Below, piece by piece: positions 1-8,931 of a stretch of DNA of 64,000 bases; positions within the stretch are counted from its first letter, which is position 1; the number at the start of each line of letters is the position of its first letter. The notes under the pieces are model-generated. The model was not told the DNA's origin. It did no database searches and worked only from the letters and a program-made list of their open reading frames with translations. Location: NCBI RefSeq assembly GCF_900172235.1, contig NZ_FWFQ01000004.1, forward strand, positions 1 through 64,000. Reading direction: 5' to 3'. The stretch is from Pseudoruegeria aquimaris. Its GTDB lineage: Bacteria; Pseudomonadota; Alphaproteobacteria; Rhodobacterales; Rhodobacteraceae. Made by a program: the position numbers and the translations under genes.

Positions 1-55
1 ACAGCGGCGAGATCACCGCCCATTCCGCATCGCTCACATCGTGTCTGCCCGTCAT
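1..55 (-). CDS. IS5-family transposase, N-terminal fragment
   Basis: The reading frame starts at an ATG at 55 on the minus strand, after a strong ribosome site (GGAGGTGA, four to five bases before the start). It encodes MTGRHDVSDAEWAVISPL before leaving the window. The motif DLSDAEWxxIxPL is the typical opening of IS5-family (DUF4096-type) transposases, which carry a DDE catalytic domain further on. Only the start can be seen, so integrity and subgroup are unknown. Confidence 0.75.
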   Translation of the reverse strand, partial: MTGRHDVSDAEWAVISPL

Positions 56-125
56 GCTCACCTCCGTTTCCGAAAGTGAATCATCACACCGCCAAAAACG
101 GAATCCCGTTTATGAGTTCACGACC
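1..125 (-). mobile_element. IS5-family insertion sequence, partial
   Basis: This is the end of an insertion sequence cut by the window edge. It contains the first 18 codons of a transposase reading leftward and about 70 bases of non-coding end sequence up to roughly position 125, where a CTAG-containing motif (about 124-128) marks the likely junction with host DNA. IS5/IS427-group elements typically duplicate a short TA-rich target, and the TAG next to the end fits that. The other end and the target duplication lie outside the window, so the boundary at 125 is an estimate. Confidence 0.6.
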
Positions 126-169
126 TAGGGGATGGCACTGCCGCTTTGCGGATCCGGCAGGCGGCGCGC

Positions 170-1549
170 TCAGTAGGCGCCGCGCCCGGAAATCACGGTG
201 CGGAAGGTGAGACCGATCAGCAGCAGATCCAGCAGCAGGCTCTGGGAGCGCACGTAGGCCACGTCCATGTCCACCATGCGCTCGAAGCCGATGTCGGCCC
301 GGCCGGAGACCTGCCAGAGCCCGGTGAGTCCCGGCTTCACGCGCAGCCGCTCCAGCGCCTCGGGCGGGTAGGCGGCGACTTCCTCCTGAAGGGCGGGGCG
401 GGGGCCAACGATGGACATGTCGCCCTTCAGCACGTTCAGGATCTGGGGCAGCTCGTCCAGCGAGTAGCGGCGGATGAAGCGGCCGATGCGGGTGACGCGC
501 GGATCGCTCTTGCTCTTGAAGCAGATGCCTTCGCGGTCCGAGGTGGCCAGCAGGGCGGCGCGGCGCTCCTCGGCATCGACATACATCGAGCGCAGCTTGT
601 AGAGGGTGAAGGTCTCGCCGTCCTTGCCCACGCGCGTCTGGCGGAACATGGCGGGGCCGCGGCTCTCGAGCCGGATGGCGATCATCAGCGGAATGAAGAT
701 CGGCACCAGGATGGCCAGCGCGCCGAGGCTGACGGCGATGTCGAGCAGGCGCTTGGGCGAGACGCGCGCGGCGCGCGCCTTCAGGGCCGCTCCGGCGGCG
801 CGGGCCAGGAAGGTGGCGTTGCCGACCAGGTAGCGCTTCGCCATGCGGCGCGGCTCCATCGCCAGCCGCCAGGCCCATTCCATGCGGGCGGCGCGCACCG
901 GGCGCGGAGCCCGGCGCACGTTGCCTGCCCAGAAATCGAAGAGCGCGCCCACGCCGATGGTGATCCGTGCGTTCAGCAGCGGGGCGAAGCGATCCATCCA
1001 CAGCTCCTGCCGTGGCACACCCATGGCGACGAGCACGATGTCGGCCCCGCTGTCGTTGATCGCGGCGATGGCGCCGGTGGCGTCTTGCGCGCCGCCGTAG
1101 CCGTCGCGGGTGCCGGCGATGCGCAGGCCGGGCACGGCGGCGGCGATGGCCTCTGCCGCGCGTTCGGCGGTGCCGGGCCTGCCGCCGAAGAGAAAGACGC
1201 TCATGCCCCTTGCCGCGGCCTCGCGCATGATGCGCGGTGTCAGATCGGTGCCGTTCAGGTTCTCGGCGATGCGCGCGCCCTTCATGCGGGCGGCGATCTC
1301 AACGCCGATGCCGTCGGCCAGCACCAGATCCGCCCGCGAAAGCGCCTTTGCGTAGGCGCCGTTCCGCGCGGCGGTGTTGGCGCAATGGGCATTCAGGAAG
1401 CAGACACGCCGCCGGCCGGGCGCGAAGATCGCTTCGATCGCCTGGGGAGCGGTGACATTGGCAAGCGTGGTGCCAAGGATCTCCACCTCCGGCCGCTGGG
1501 GGAGCGGCGTGTCTGCATGGGGAACAAGATACTCGTGACGCATTTCCAT
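170..1549 (-). CDS. WecG/TagA/CpsF glycosyltransferase fused to a bacterial sugar transferase
   Basis: A 459-residue two-domain enzyme of exopolysaccharide synthesis. The first ~235 residues are a WecG/TagA/CpsF (GT26) glycosyltransferase, with the motifs LADGIGVE and VAMGVPRQELWMDR. From about residue 270 there is one membrane helix followed by a polyprenyl-phosphate sugar-phosphate transferase domain (FRQTRVGKDG, KLRSM, SLDELPQ, SIVGPRP, KPGLTGLWQVSGR). Family knowledge: the second domain loads the first sugar-phosphate on undecaprenyl phosphate and the first adds a following sugar. The ATG at 1549 is chosen because GGAG lies eight bases before it; the frame is open upstream to 1681 but without a good ribosome site. 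The two activities are usually separate proteins, so the fusion is notable. It is transcribed away from the response regulator gene. Confidence 0.88.
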   Translation of the reverse strand: MEMRHEYLVPHADTPLPQRPEVEILGTTLANVTAPQAIEAIFAPGRRRVCFLNAHCANTAARNGAYAKALSRADLVLADGIGVEIAARMKGARIAENLNGTDLTPRIMREAAARGMSVFLFGGRPGTAERAAEAIAAAVPGLRIAGTRDGYGGAQDATGAIAAINDSGADIVLVAMGVPRQELWMDRFAPLLNARITIGVGALFDFWAGNVRRAPRPVRAARMEWAWRLAMEPRRMAKRYLVGNATFLARAAGAALKARAARVSPKRLLDIAVSLGALAILVPIFIPLMIAIRLESRGPAMFRQTRVGKDGETFTLYKLRSMYVDAEERRAALLATSDREGICFKSKSDPRVTRIGRFIRRYSLDELPQILNVLKGDMSIVGPRPALQEEVAAYPPEALERLRVKPGLTGLWQVSGRADIGFERMVDMDVAYVRSQSLLLDLLLIGLTFRTVISGRGAY

Positions 1550-1787
1550 GGGGTGAACTCCGTTTCGTTGCACCCTTTCTGCCAGCCCGCGCCCCGCGCC
1601 GCGGCCTATCGGGCGGACATCGGCGCGCCAATGCGGCTGGCCGGGGCTTCCGGGCGGATCGTTGCTTTCCCCATTGGTCAAGCACGCCCATCCGATCGGA
1701 TAGGAAAGCGACGCCCGTTAACGGAATTTTCCTGTTTCTCCGGCAGAAACGGGCTAAACTCCGCCAAGAGTTTCAACCGCGAAAACA

Positions 1788-2414
1788 ATGGGCAGAGCCT
1801 TGCGAATCCTTATTGCAGACGATCACGATCTCCTGCGCGACGCGCTTGTCGCATTCATGCAGAACGAAGATGGGCTCGAAACCCACACCGCCGCTGATCT
1901 CGAAGGCGCCTGCAAGCTGATCGACGGGGATTACACCTATGATCTGGTGCTTCTCGACTACAACATGCCCGGCATGAACGGGCTGGAGGGGCTCAAGAAG
2001 GTTCTCGCCATGAACGGCGTGCACCGCGTGGCGCTGATCTCCGGCGAGGCCGATCGCAGCGTGGCCGAAGCCGCGATGGAGCAGGGGGCCATGGGCTTCA
2101 TCCCCAAGACTCTGCCGGCCAAATCGCTGGTGAACGCGATCAAGTTCATGGCCATGGGCGAGAAATACGCGCCGCTCGATTTCATGACGGCTGCCCCGGA
2201 AGAAAACGACAACGCCCTGCTCAAGAAGCTCACCGAGCGCGAAACGCAAGTGCTGCGCGGGCTGACCGAGGGCAAATCCAACAAGGAGATCGCGCGGGAC
2301 CTGGATCTCTCCGAGCCCACCGTGAAGCTTCACGTCAAGACTCTTTACAAGAAGCTGAACGTCGCCAACCGCACGCAGGCCGCGCTGGTGGCGCGGGACG
2401 CGGGGGCTTTCTGA
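1788..2414 (+). CDS. NarL/FixJ-family (LuxR-type) response regulator
   Basis: A 208-residue two-domain response regulator. The receiver domain spans residues ~5-120, with the acidic pair D11/D12, phospho-acceptor D57 (LVLLDYNMPG) and K107. The LuxR/GerE helix-turn-helix spans ~145-205 (LTERETQVLRGLTEGKSNKE). No histidine kinase is adjacent, so its partner is elsewhere. It stands between divergent and co-directional polysaccharide genes and may control them, which is inference. The ATG at 1788 has no convincing ribosome site; a TTG at 1800 would give the more typical opening LRILIADDHD. Confidence 0.9.
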   Translation: MGRALRILIADDHDLLRDALVAFMQNEDGLETHTAADLEGACKLIDGDYTYDLVLLDYNMPGMNGLEGLKKVLAMNGVHRVALISGEADRSVAEAAMEQGAMGFIPKTLPAKSLVNAIKFMAMGEKYAPLDFMTAAPEENDNALLKKLTERETQVLRGLTEGKSNKEIARDLDLSEPTVKLHVKTLYKKLNVANRTQAALVARDAGAF

Positions 2415-2624
2415 CACTTTTTTGCCTGTTTCGCCAGAAACTGGCACGCGCCCACCCGGGCGAGCGCTTCCCGCTTTTTGGAGAACGGGTCGAATAGTTT
2501 TTCATTACCCAACCGGATAGGCCGCCTAGGCCAATGCCTCGCCGGGCCTCCGCCCGGGATCACGCGCCGCGCCGTCTGAACTGGCAGAACGGGGCCATCC
2601 CGAAGCCAGAAAGCCAGTGCCCCG

Positions 2625-4076
2625 ATGATGAAAGCCCGGATCCCCGCCGCAGAAGACGCCACCCCCGTCCCTCCGGCCAGATCGCGCAGGCGCAGCCTGT
2701 TCTGGCGCTACACGCGCTACCTCGTCGTCTTCGCGCTGTTCGCCGGCGGAGTCTGGGTGCCGATCATCGGCTACCTCAAGAGCGTGCCGCCCACCTATAC
2801 CTCCCAGGCCAGCCTGATCCTGCCCGGCGCCGGGGTGTCGGCCTCCGTCAACCTCGACAGCATCGGGCAGGCCTCCTCCTATGCGTCCTCGGCCTTCGCC
2901 AACAACTCCGTCAGCCCCACGGAGACCTACAAGCGGCTGCTCTCGGCCGACCGCATCCGCGCCGACGCCGCCGAGCGTCTGGGCATTCCCTTCCCGGCCT
3001 TTGCGCGCCCGCGGGTGGAACTGGTGGATCAGACCGGCCTCATCAACATCGAGATCAAGGGCGCCTCGCCCGAGGAAGCCCGCGCGCAGGCCGAAGCCCT
3101 GCTGGCCACCTTCTTCGCCGAACTGGACCGCCTGCGCAGCGATGATCTTGAAGTGCGCGAGCAGAGCGCCGTGGCCGCCATCGAGGAATACCGCAGCTCC
3201 GTCACCGCCACGCGCGAATCCGTCACCCGGCTGCAAGGCGAGACCGGCTTTCTCTCGGACGACCAGTTCGCCGCCCAGGTGGTGGAGAACGACAAGCGCC
3301 GCGCCGAGCTTGCCGCCCTTCAGGCCCGGCTTCAGGATCGCACAGCCTACGTGGCGGCGCTGGAAAAGGCGCTCGGCATGAGCGCCGCGCAGGCGGCCCG
3401 CGCGCTGGACCTGGCCGCCGACGAGGAATACATGGCGCTCAAGAAGGACGCCTCCGAGAAGGCCGCCCTGCGCGCCGAGGCCGCCTCCACCTACGGCGCG
3501 CGCCACCCCAAGATGATCGCCGCCACCAGCACCTACGAGCAGGCCGCCGAGGCCGCGCTGACCAAGGCCGTCGCCATCACCGGGCTTTCGCCCGCGCAGG
3601 CCCGCCGCCTGAACCTCTCGCAGGAGGGCGACCGCACCGCGCTGATGAGCGATCTGCTGCGGGGCGAGGCCGAGCGGGCGGGTCTCGCGGCCCAGTATGA
3701 GGTGCTCGCCGCGCGCTACGAGGCGGAACGCATCCGGCTTGAGAAGGCGGCGCCGGCCGCCGCCCGTCTGAAGGACACGCAGCGCGATTTCCAGGTCGCC
3801 GAGGCCGTCTTCGCCTCCGCCATCGCGCGGGCGCAGTCCTCCAAGGTCGATATCTTCGCCTCCTATCCGCTGGTACAGGTGCTGGAGAACCCGACGCTGC
3901 CCGAAGAGCCCTCTTCGCCGCGCAAGAAGCTCGCGATCGCCGCCGGCGGCGCCGCCACCACCATGATCCTGATCGCGCTGGGCCTTGGCTGGGTGCGCCG
4001 TGGGATCATCCGCTGGCTCACGACGCCGGGCAACACCGCCGCCGTGGCCACGCCGGCCGAAGGTGCAAGCGCATGA
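2625..4076 (+). CDS. Wzz/GumC-type polysaccharide chain-length protein
   Basis: A 483-residue inner-membrane protein with two flanking helices (about residues 30-52 and 440-460) and a long periplasmic stretch rich in alanine, arginine and glutamate that looks coiled-coil. This is the layout of Wzz/GumC chain-length determinants. After the second helix there is only a ~25-residue tail, so it lacks the tyrosine-kinase (BY-kinase) domain of Wzc. It probably helps set polymer length and couple polymerisation to export. Its stop overlaps the next gene start in an ATGA, so the two genes are translationally coupled. Confidence 0.8.
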   Translation: MMKARIPAAEDATPVPPARSRRRSLFWRYTRYLVVFALFAGGVWVPIIGYLKSVPPTYTSQASLILPGAGVSASVNLDSIGQASSYASSAFANNSVSPTETYKRLLSADRIRADAAERLGIPFPAFARPRVELVDQTGLINIEIKGASPEEARAQAEALLATFFAELDRLRSDDLEVREQSAVAAIEEYRSSVTATRESVTRLQGETGFLSDDQFAAQVVENDKRRAELAALQARLQDRTAYVAALEKALGMSAAQAARALDLAADEEYMALKKDASEKAALRAEAASTYGARHPKMIAATSTYEQAAEAALTKAVAITGLSPAQARRLNLSQEGDRTALMSDLLRGEAERAGLAAQYEVLAARYEAERIRLEKAAPAAARLKDTQRDFQVAEAVFASAIARAQSSKVDIFASYPLVQVLENPTLPEEPSSPRKKLAIAAGGAATTMILIALGLGWVRRGIIRWLTTPGNTAAVATPAEGASA

Positions 4077-5416
4077 TGGGGTTCTCAACCTTTGCCCCGG
4101 CCAACCCGGCCGAGCGCATGGTCTACCGCACGCTGGCCTGGACCTGGCCCTTCTACGGGCTGGGCGCGCTCTACCTCGTGGGGCCGGTGCTGGCCTGGCT
4201 GCTGGGCGGCCTGGCGGCGATCGCGCTCTACCTCGGCCCGGCGATGCGCAGCGATCTGCGCGCTAGCCCGATCCCGCCGGTCGTCTGGGCCTGGATCCTC
4301 GGGATGCTCGCCATGCTGGTGATCCTCTGGGTGGGCCATGTGAACTTCGGCTTCGGGCTGAAGCAGACGATCAAATCCTCCATCGGCTGGGCCAAGGGCT
4401 GGGCGCTGATGGCGCTGTTTCCGCTCGCCGGCGCGGTGCTTCCGATCCGCCGCGAGGCGCTGGTGCGGGCGCAATGCGTGGTGGGGCTGTGGACGCTCTG
4501 CCTGGTGCCGATCCTCTTCGTCGCGCCCTACATCGGGCTGCCCGAACGCATCTTCACCTCGCCGCTCAAGGCGGTGGGCGGGCCGGGGCCTGAGTATTTC
4601 AGCGTCTACTTTTTCACGTTTGACCCGGCCAGCTGGCAGCCGCGCTGGCAGTTCTACGCGCCGTGGTCGCCCTTCGCCGCCCTTCTGGGCGTGATCATGA
4701 TCCTCTTCGCGCTGGAAGAGAAGGATCGCCGCTGGCAGGCGGCTGGCCTTGCCGCGGGCGTGCTGATGGTGCTGGCCTCGCGCTCGCGCATGGGGCTCGT
4801 GGGACTGGTGGGCTGCACCCTGCCGCCGCGCCTGCTGCCGCTGGTTGCGCGCAGCTGGGCCTGGATGGCGCTGGCCGGGCTCACCGTGGTGGCCTCGATG
4901 TTCTCCGACGGCATCGCCACCGCCATCCGCAACGTCATCTACAAGTTCAAGAACGCCCGCGCCGACAGCACCCGCGTGCGCGCCACGCTGCAGCGCATCG
5001 CCGAGGAACGCTGGCGCGAGGAGGCGGTGTGGTTCGGCCACGGCCGCGTCGCGCCGGGCAGCCACATCGTGGAATACATGCCCATCGGCAGCCATCACAC
5101 GTGGTATGGGTTGCTGTTCGTGAAGGGCATCACCGGGGTCTTCGCCTTCCTGATCCCGCTTCTGTGGAGTGCCTCGCTGGCCATCGTCGATGCCGCGCGG
5201 GGCGCGCGCGGGCGGCTGCCGCTGGGCATCGTGCTCGTCTGCGTGCTGCTGTCGATGGGGGAGAACATCGAGATCGAGGCCTACCTGATCTGGCCCGGGC
5301 TGATGATCCTGGGGATTCACGCCCGAGAGATCGCCGCCGAGAAGCGCGCCCGCGGGGCGGGGCGTGCAGGCCATCGAGCCGCCGTCGCGGCGGGCCCGGC
5401 GCCGCAAGCCGCCTAG
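4073..5416 (+). CDS. O-antigen ligase/polymerase-like membrane protein
   Basis: A 447-residue polytopic membrane protein with about ten hydrophobic helices and a large hydrophilic loop around residues 300-350. The loop holds the sequence GSHHTWYGLLFVKG, the kind of HxxY/WxxG-containing periplasmic loop found in WaaL/Wzy-type O-antigen ligases and polymerases. It follows the chain-length gene with a four-base overlap, so it most likely polymerises the repeat units made through the upstream glycosyltransferase. Sequence alone does not separate ligase from polymerase. The C-terminus ends in a low-complexity Ala/Arg/Pro tail. Confidence 0.72.
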   Translation: MMGFSTFAPANPAERMVYRTLAWTWPFYGLGALYLVGPVLAWLLGGLAAIALYLGPAMRSDLRASPIPPVVWAWILGMLAMLVILWVGHVNFGFGLKQTIKSSIGWAKGWALMALFPLAGAVLPIRREALVRAQCVVGLWTLCLVPILFVAPYIGLPERIFTSPLKAVGGPGPEYFSVYFFTFDPASWQPRWQFYAPWSPFAALLGVIMILFALEEKDRRWQAAGLAAGVLMVLASRSRMGLVGLVGCTLPPRLLPLVARSWAWMALAGLTVVASMFSDGIATAIRNVIYKFKNARADSTRVRATLQRIAEERWREEAVWFGHGRVAPGSHIVEYMPIGSHHTWYGLLFVKGITGVFAFLIPLLWSASLAIVDAARGARGRLPLGIVLVCVLLSMGENIEIEAYLIWPGLMILGIHAREIAAEKRARGAGRAGHRAAVAAGPAPQAA

Positions 5417-5441
5417 CTGCGGCGCGGGGGCGCCTTTTCCC

Positions 5442-5470
5442 TTGCGCGCCGGCAACAGCGGCAATAGAAG
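5442..5470 (+). promoter_or_regulatory. Candidate sigma-70 promoter for tig
   Basis: TTGCGC, a 17-base spacer and TAGAAG lie 67 bases before the trigger factor start. The spacing is ideal and both boxes are partial matches. There is no terminator between the polysaccharide gene and this site, so some read-through is possible. Confidence 0.4.
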
Positions 5471-5536
5471 GGCCTCTGATTTTAAAGGAGCCCCGCCGCA
5501 ATTCCTTCGCGGCCCGGCCAAGACGAGGACGACGAA

Positions 5537-6868
5537 ATGCAGGTCACCGAGACCCTGAATGAAGGCCTGAAACGCGCCTACGCCATCACCATCGGCGCCG
5601 ACGAGCTGGACGCGAAGGTCAACGAGAAGCTGGCTGAAGCCCGCCCGGAGATCGAGATGAAGGGCTTCCGCAAGGGCAAGGTGCCGATGGCGCTGCTGAA
5701 GAAGCAGTTCGGCCCGCGCGTTCTGGGTGAAGCGCTGCAGGAAACCATCGACGGCGCGATGAACAAGCACTTCGAGGAAACCGGCGACCGCCCGGCGCTC
5801 CAGCCCGAGGTCAAGATGACCAACGAGGCATGGAAAGAGGGCGACGACGTGGCCGTCGAGATGTCCTACGAGAAACTGCCGGAGATCCCGGAAGTCTCCT
5901 TCGACGACATCACCCTCGAGAAGATGGTCGTGAAGGCCGATGACGAAGCCATCGACGAGGCGCTGAAGAACCTCGCCGAGACCGCGCAGAACTGGGAAGA
6001 CCGCAAGTCCAACGCGAAAGCCCAGGACGGCGACCAGGTGACGATCGATTTCGTCGGCAAGGTCGATGGCGAGGCGTTCGAAGGCGGCTCCGCCGAGGAC
6101 TACCCGCTGGTGCTGGGCTCCAACTCCTTCATTCCGGGCTTCGAAGATCAGCTCGTGGGCGCCAAGAAAGGCGATGAAGTCGAGGTGAAGGTCTCCTTCC
6201 CGGCCGACTACCAGGCCGAGCACCTCGCCGGCAAGGACGCCGTGTTCGAGTGCACGATCAAGGCCGTGAAGAAGCCGGTTGCCGCCGAGATCAACGACGA
6301 TCTGGCCAAGCAGTTCGGCGCCGAGGACCTTGCCGCGCTGAAAGCCCAGATCGCCGAGCGCCTGGAAGCCGAATACGCCGGCGCCTCCCGCGCGGTGATG
6401 AAACGCGCCCTGCTGGACGCTCTGGACGCCAAGGTGTCCTTCGAACTGCCGCCGAGCCTGCTGGACGCCGAGGCCAAGCAGATCGCCCACCAGCTGTGGC
6501 ACGAGGAAAACCCGGACGTGCAGGGCCACGACCACCCGGAAATCGAGCCGACCGAAGAGCACATCAAGCTGGCGTCCCGCCGCGTGCGCCTCGGCCTGCT
6601 GCTGGCCGAACTGGGCCAGAAGGCCGAAGTGCAGGTCACCGATTCCGAGATGACCCAGGCCATCCTGAACCAGGCCCGCCAATACCCGGGCCAGGAGCGC
6701 GCCTTCTTCGAATTCGTGCAGCAGAACCAGCAGATGCAGCAGCAGCTGCGCGCGCCGATCTTCGAGGACAAGGTCGTGGACTACATCTTCGAGCAGGCCA
6801 AGGTGGAAGAGAAGGAGGTCTCCAAGGACGATCTCCAGAAGGCCGTGGAAGCTCTGGACGACGAATGA
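5537..6868 (+). CDS. tig: Trigger factor, ribosome-associated chaperone and prolyl isomerase
   Basis: A 443-residue trigger factor. The N-terminal ribosome-binding domain contains the signature [16 protein letters not shown] (residues ~42-57; family signature GFRxGKxP). A FKBP-type peptidyl-prolyl isomerase domain follows at ~160-245 ([20 protein letters not shown]), and a helical C-terminal chaperone domain ends in an acidic tail. It binds near the polypeptide exit tunnel and shields nascent chains. Length is typical for the family. It is a single-gene unit, closed by a clear terminator. Confidence 0.97.
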   Translation: MQVTETLNEGLKRAYAITIGADELDAKVNEKLAEARPEIEMKGFRKGKVPMALLKKQFGPRVLGEALQETIDGAMNKHFEETGDRPALQPEVKMTNEAWKEGDDVAVEMSYEKLPEIPEVSFDDITLEKMVVKADDEAIDEALKNLAETAQNWEDRKSNAKAQDGDQVTIDFVGKVDGEAFEGGSAEDYPLVLGSNSFIPGFEDQLVGAKKGDEVEVKVSFPADYQAEHLAGKDAVFECTIKAVKKPVAAEINDDLAKQFGAEDLAALKAQIAERLEAEYAGASRAVMKRALLDALDAKVSFELPPSLLDAEAKQIAHQLWHEENPDVQGHDHPEIEPTEEHIKLASRRVRLGLLLAELGQKAEVQVTDSEMTQAILNQARQYPGQERAFFEFVQQNQQMQQQLRAPIFEDKVVDYIFEQAKVEEKEVSKDDLQKAVEALDDE

Positions 6869-6895
6869 TCCTTCCGCCCATCGGGCAAGGACGAC

Positions 6896-6925
6896 AAAGG
6901 CCGCCTTCGGGCGGCCTTTTCTTTT
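6896..6925 (+). terminator. Rho-independent terminator after tig
   Basis: A perfect ten-base-pair stem (6896-6905 with 6910-6919) closes a TTCG tetraloop and is followed by a T-rich run. It sits 28 bases after the tig stop codon. Confidence 0.9.
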
Positions 6926-7040
6926 GGGAACCTGGGGGCGGGTTGCGGCCTTTGCACTCAAGGGGCAGCCGGGCGCTGGCCGGGCGGGGCGATCGCCCTA
7001 GGTGCCCCGGTGACAGCGCGAACCAAAGGGAGAGACACGC

Positions 7041-7124
7041 ATGTTCAAAGGTCTTGGATTGTCCATCACCATCATCACCGCGGCCATGGTCGGCCTGCCG
7101 ATCCTGTTCCTCCAGGCGATCTGA
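7041..7124 (+). CDS. 27-residue hydrophobic membrane peptide
   Basis: A very short frame that encodes MFKGLGLSITIITAAMVG and nine more residues ending in LFLQAI. Evidence for reality: a good ribosome site (GGGAGAG about nine bases before the ATG), a hydrophobic stretch of about 20 residues suited to one membrane helix, and an isolated position between the tig terminator and a hairpin on the far side. I know no family for it. It could be a small membrane-protein partner or a small toxin-like peptide; neither is shown. A chance frame cannot be excluded. Confidence 0.5.
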   Translation: MFKGLGLSITIITAAMVGLPILFLQAI

Positions 7125-7192
7125 GGGAAGGGGAGCGCGGCGCGGCCGATCTTCCCGATCCGTCCGGCGCCCGGAGTCAGGCGCCCGGAACG

Positions 7193-7218
7193 AAAACAGC
7201 CGCCCCGAGGGGCGGCTG
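7193..7218 (-). terminator. Rho-independent terminator after rplI
   Basis: A GC-rich stem (about 7197-7205 with 7210-7218) is followed on the minus strand by a TTTT run. It ends the rpsF-rpsR-rplI transcript 27 bases after the rplI stop and may also serve the short rightward gene before it. Confidence 0.8.
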
Positions 7219-7244
7219 CTCTTGTTTCAGCGAGGGGCGACGCC

Positions 7245-7871
7245 TCAGGCGTTGTCTTCCTCGGCGGTCTCTTCCGCGGCGGCTTCGGCGGCCGGGGCGA
7301 GATCGTCGTCGGAAGCCGCGGCGCCGATGTCTTCGAAGAGTTCGGCGATCTCGAACTCCGCTTCGGCTTCAGCTTCGGCGGCGAGCTCCTGGATGGATTT
7401 GCCGGAGGCTTGCAGCTCGGCTTCCTCGGGGGAGCGGGCCACGTTCAGCTCGATCTCCACGCTCACTTCCGGGTGCAGGACGACGGACACGGTGTGCACG
7501 CCCAGTTCCTTGATCGGGGAGGCGAGGACGACCTGCTTGCGCTCCAGGGAGAACCCTTCGGCGGTGGCCACTTCGGCGACGTCACGCGGGGTGACGGAGC
7601 CGTAGAGGGCGCCGGCGTCGGAGGCGGAGCGGATCACGACGAACTGCTGGCCAGCCAGCTTCTCGGCGAGGGCTTCGGCCTCTTTCTTGGTTTCCAGGTT
7701 GCGGGCTTCCAGCTGGGCCTTCTGCGCTTCGAACTGGGCGATGTTCGCCTCGGAAGCGGTGAGGGCCTTGCCTTGCGGCAGCAGGTAGTTGCGGGCGTAG
7801 CCGGCTTTCACGTCGACGACATCACCCATCTGGCCAAGCTTGGCCACGCGCTCAAGAAGGATAACTTGCAT
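7245..7871 (-). CDS. rplI: 50S ribosomal protein L9
   Basis: A 208-residue L9. The N-terminal domain has the hallmark [19 protein letters not shown] and [12 protein letters not shown], followed by the long connecting helix and the C-terminal rRNA-binding domain (residues ~80-150). From ~155 there is an acidic alanine/glutamate tail of about 50 residues. E. coli L9 is ~149 residues; such tails are common in Rhodobacteraceae. It is third in the rpsF-rpsR-rplI operon, 12 bases after rpsR. Confidence 0.97.
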   Translation of the reverse strand: MQVILLERVAKLGQMGDVVDVKAGYARNYLLPQGKALTASEANIAQFEAQKAQLEARNLETKKEAEALAEKLAGQQFVVIRSASDAGALYGSVTPRDVAEVATAEGFSLERKQVVLASPIKELGVHTVSVVLHPEVSVEIELNVARSPEEAELQASGKSIQELAAEAEAEAEFEIAELFEDIGAAASDDDLAPAAEAAAEETAEEDNA

Positions 7872-7883
7872 CTGAGTTTCTCC

Positions 7884-8111
7884 TTATTTCACGGCGTAGG
7901 GCAGCAGGGCCAGGAAGCGGGCGCGCTTGATGGCGCGGGCCAGCTCACGCTGTTTCTTGGCGGAAACGGCGGTGATGCGGGACGGCACGATCTTGCCACG
8001 CTCGGAGATGTAGCGCTGCAGAAGGCGGGTGTCCTTGTAGTCGATCTTGGGCGCGTTCTCACCGGAGAACGGGCAGACCTTGCGACGACGGAAGAAGGGT
8101 TTGTTGGCCAT
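7884..8111 (-). CDS. rpsR: 30S ribosomal protein S18
   Basis: A 75-residue S18 of normal size. It contains [20 protein letters not shown] near the start and the conserved block [42 protein letters not shown]18 binds the 30S platform as a heterodimer with S6, whose gene lies just upstream. Ribosome site GGAT-rich, nine bases before the start. Confidence 0.98.
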   Translation of the reverse strand: MANKPFFRRRKVCPFSGENAPKIDYKDTRLLQRYISERGKIVPSRITAVSAKKQRELARAIKRARFLALLPYAVK

Positions 8112-8139
8112 TTCTGGGATCCTTTCCTAAGCCTTCAGA

Positions 8140-8493
8140 TCAGCGGCGCTCGCGACGGCCGTCGCGTTCGTCACGTTTCTGCATCTGGACGGAGGGGCCT
8201 TCGGCGTGCTCGTCGACCTTGATGGTCAGGACGCGCATCACGTCGTCATGCAGGCGCATCAGGCGTTCCATTTCCTGAACGGCCGGTGCCGGGGCATCGG
8301 TTTTCAGGAAGGCGTAGTGGCCTTTGCGGTTCTTGTTGATCTTGTAGGCCATCGTTTTGACACCCCAGTACTCGCTCTCGACGACCTTGCCGCCGTTGTC
8401 TGCGAGGACGGTGCCAAAGTGCTCGACAAGGCCTTCGGCTTGCGCGTTCGAAAGATCCTGGCGCGCAATGAAAACATGCTCATAGAGGGGCAT
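8140..8493 (-). CDS. rpsF: 30S ribosomal protein S6
   Basis: A 117-residue S6, first gene of the operon. It starts MPLYEHVFIARQDLS and contains the conserved VVESEYWGVKTMAYKINKNRKGHY segment in the middle. The C-terminus is a short charged tail ending RRERR. The start at 8493 is supported by GGAG seven bases upstream; the frame stays open to 8889, but the extension has no family similarity. Confidence 0.98.
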   Translation of the reverse strand: MPLYEHVFIARQDLSNAQAEGLVEHFGTVLADNGGKVVESEYWGVKTMAYKINKNRKGHYAFLKTDAPAPAVQEMERLMRLHDDVMRVLTIKVDEHAEGPSVQMQKRDERDGRRERR

Positions 8494-8895
8494 GTGAACT
8501 CCAGTCATTTGAGGGCGCACTTCATAGGGCTGTGTTGGGCCTGACACCCTTCCGCGACCCGCCCACGAGAGGTAGCGCCGTATCCGATGAATGCGGAAAG
8601 GACGCAGCCTTATACACCCACCACCCCGTGATGCAAGCCGCAAATCCGCCGCTTGCGCCTTTTCTGCAAGGGCGCGCGCCCCGGCGCGCAGCAGGGGGCT
8701 GGCGGCTCCGAGAAAGCGCGCCGCCGGCCCGGCGCCCGGGCGCTGAATTTCGCCGCGTTCAGGCCCCCTCCAGGCCCCGGCGGGCGCCCCGGCACCGGCC
8801 GGAAATGGGGCGGCGGCGTGCCGGGGCGTCCCGAAGAAGAACCGCGCGCGCCCCTTTTTCGCCCGTTTCGATGGGCAACGTAAGGTCAATGAAAC
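8494..8895. other. Non-coding gap between rpsF and a membrane-protein gene
   Basis: About 400 bases without a convincing gene. The left part holds the ribosomal operon promoter and its leader. The rest (about 8640-8880) is very GC-rich and contains only unsupported frames. At 8889-8942 a 17-codon frame (MKREIASFAELDSGHGC) overlaps the start region of the next gene; it may be chance or a small leader. Confidence 0.6.
8609..8636 (-). promoter_or_regulatory. Sigma-70 promoter for the rpsF-rpsR-rplI operon
   Basis: On the minus strand TTGCAT (8636-8631), a 16-base spacer and TATAAG (8614-8609) make a good housekeeping promoter. The transcript would start near 8602 and have a leader of about 110 bases before rpsF. 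Confidence 0.65.
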
Positions 8896-8931
8896 GTGAA
8901 ATTGCGTCTTTCGCAGAACTGGACAGTGGTC

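Noticed and set aside
4085-6961. A minus-strand open frame of 958 codons opposite the O-antigen gene and tig
   Set aside because: It runs through two unrelated genes and their intergenic terminator, and the product is low-complexity. The plus-strand genes have clear families.
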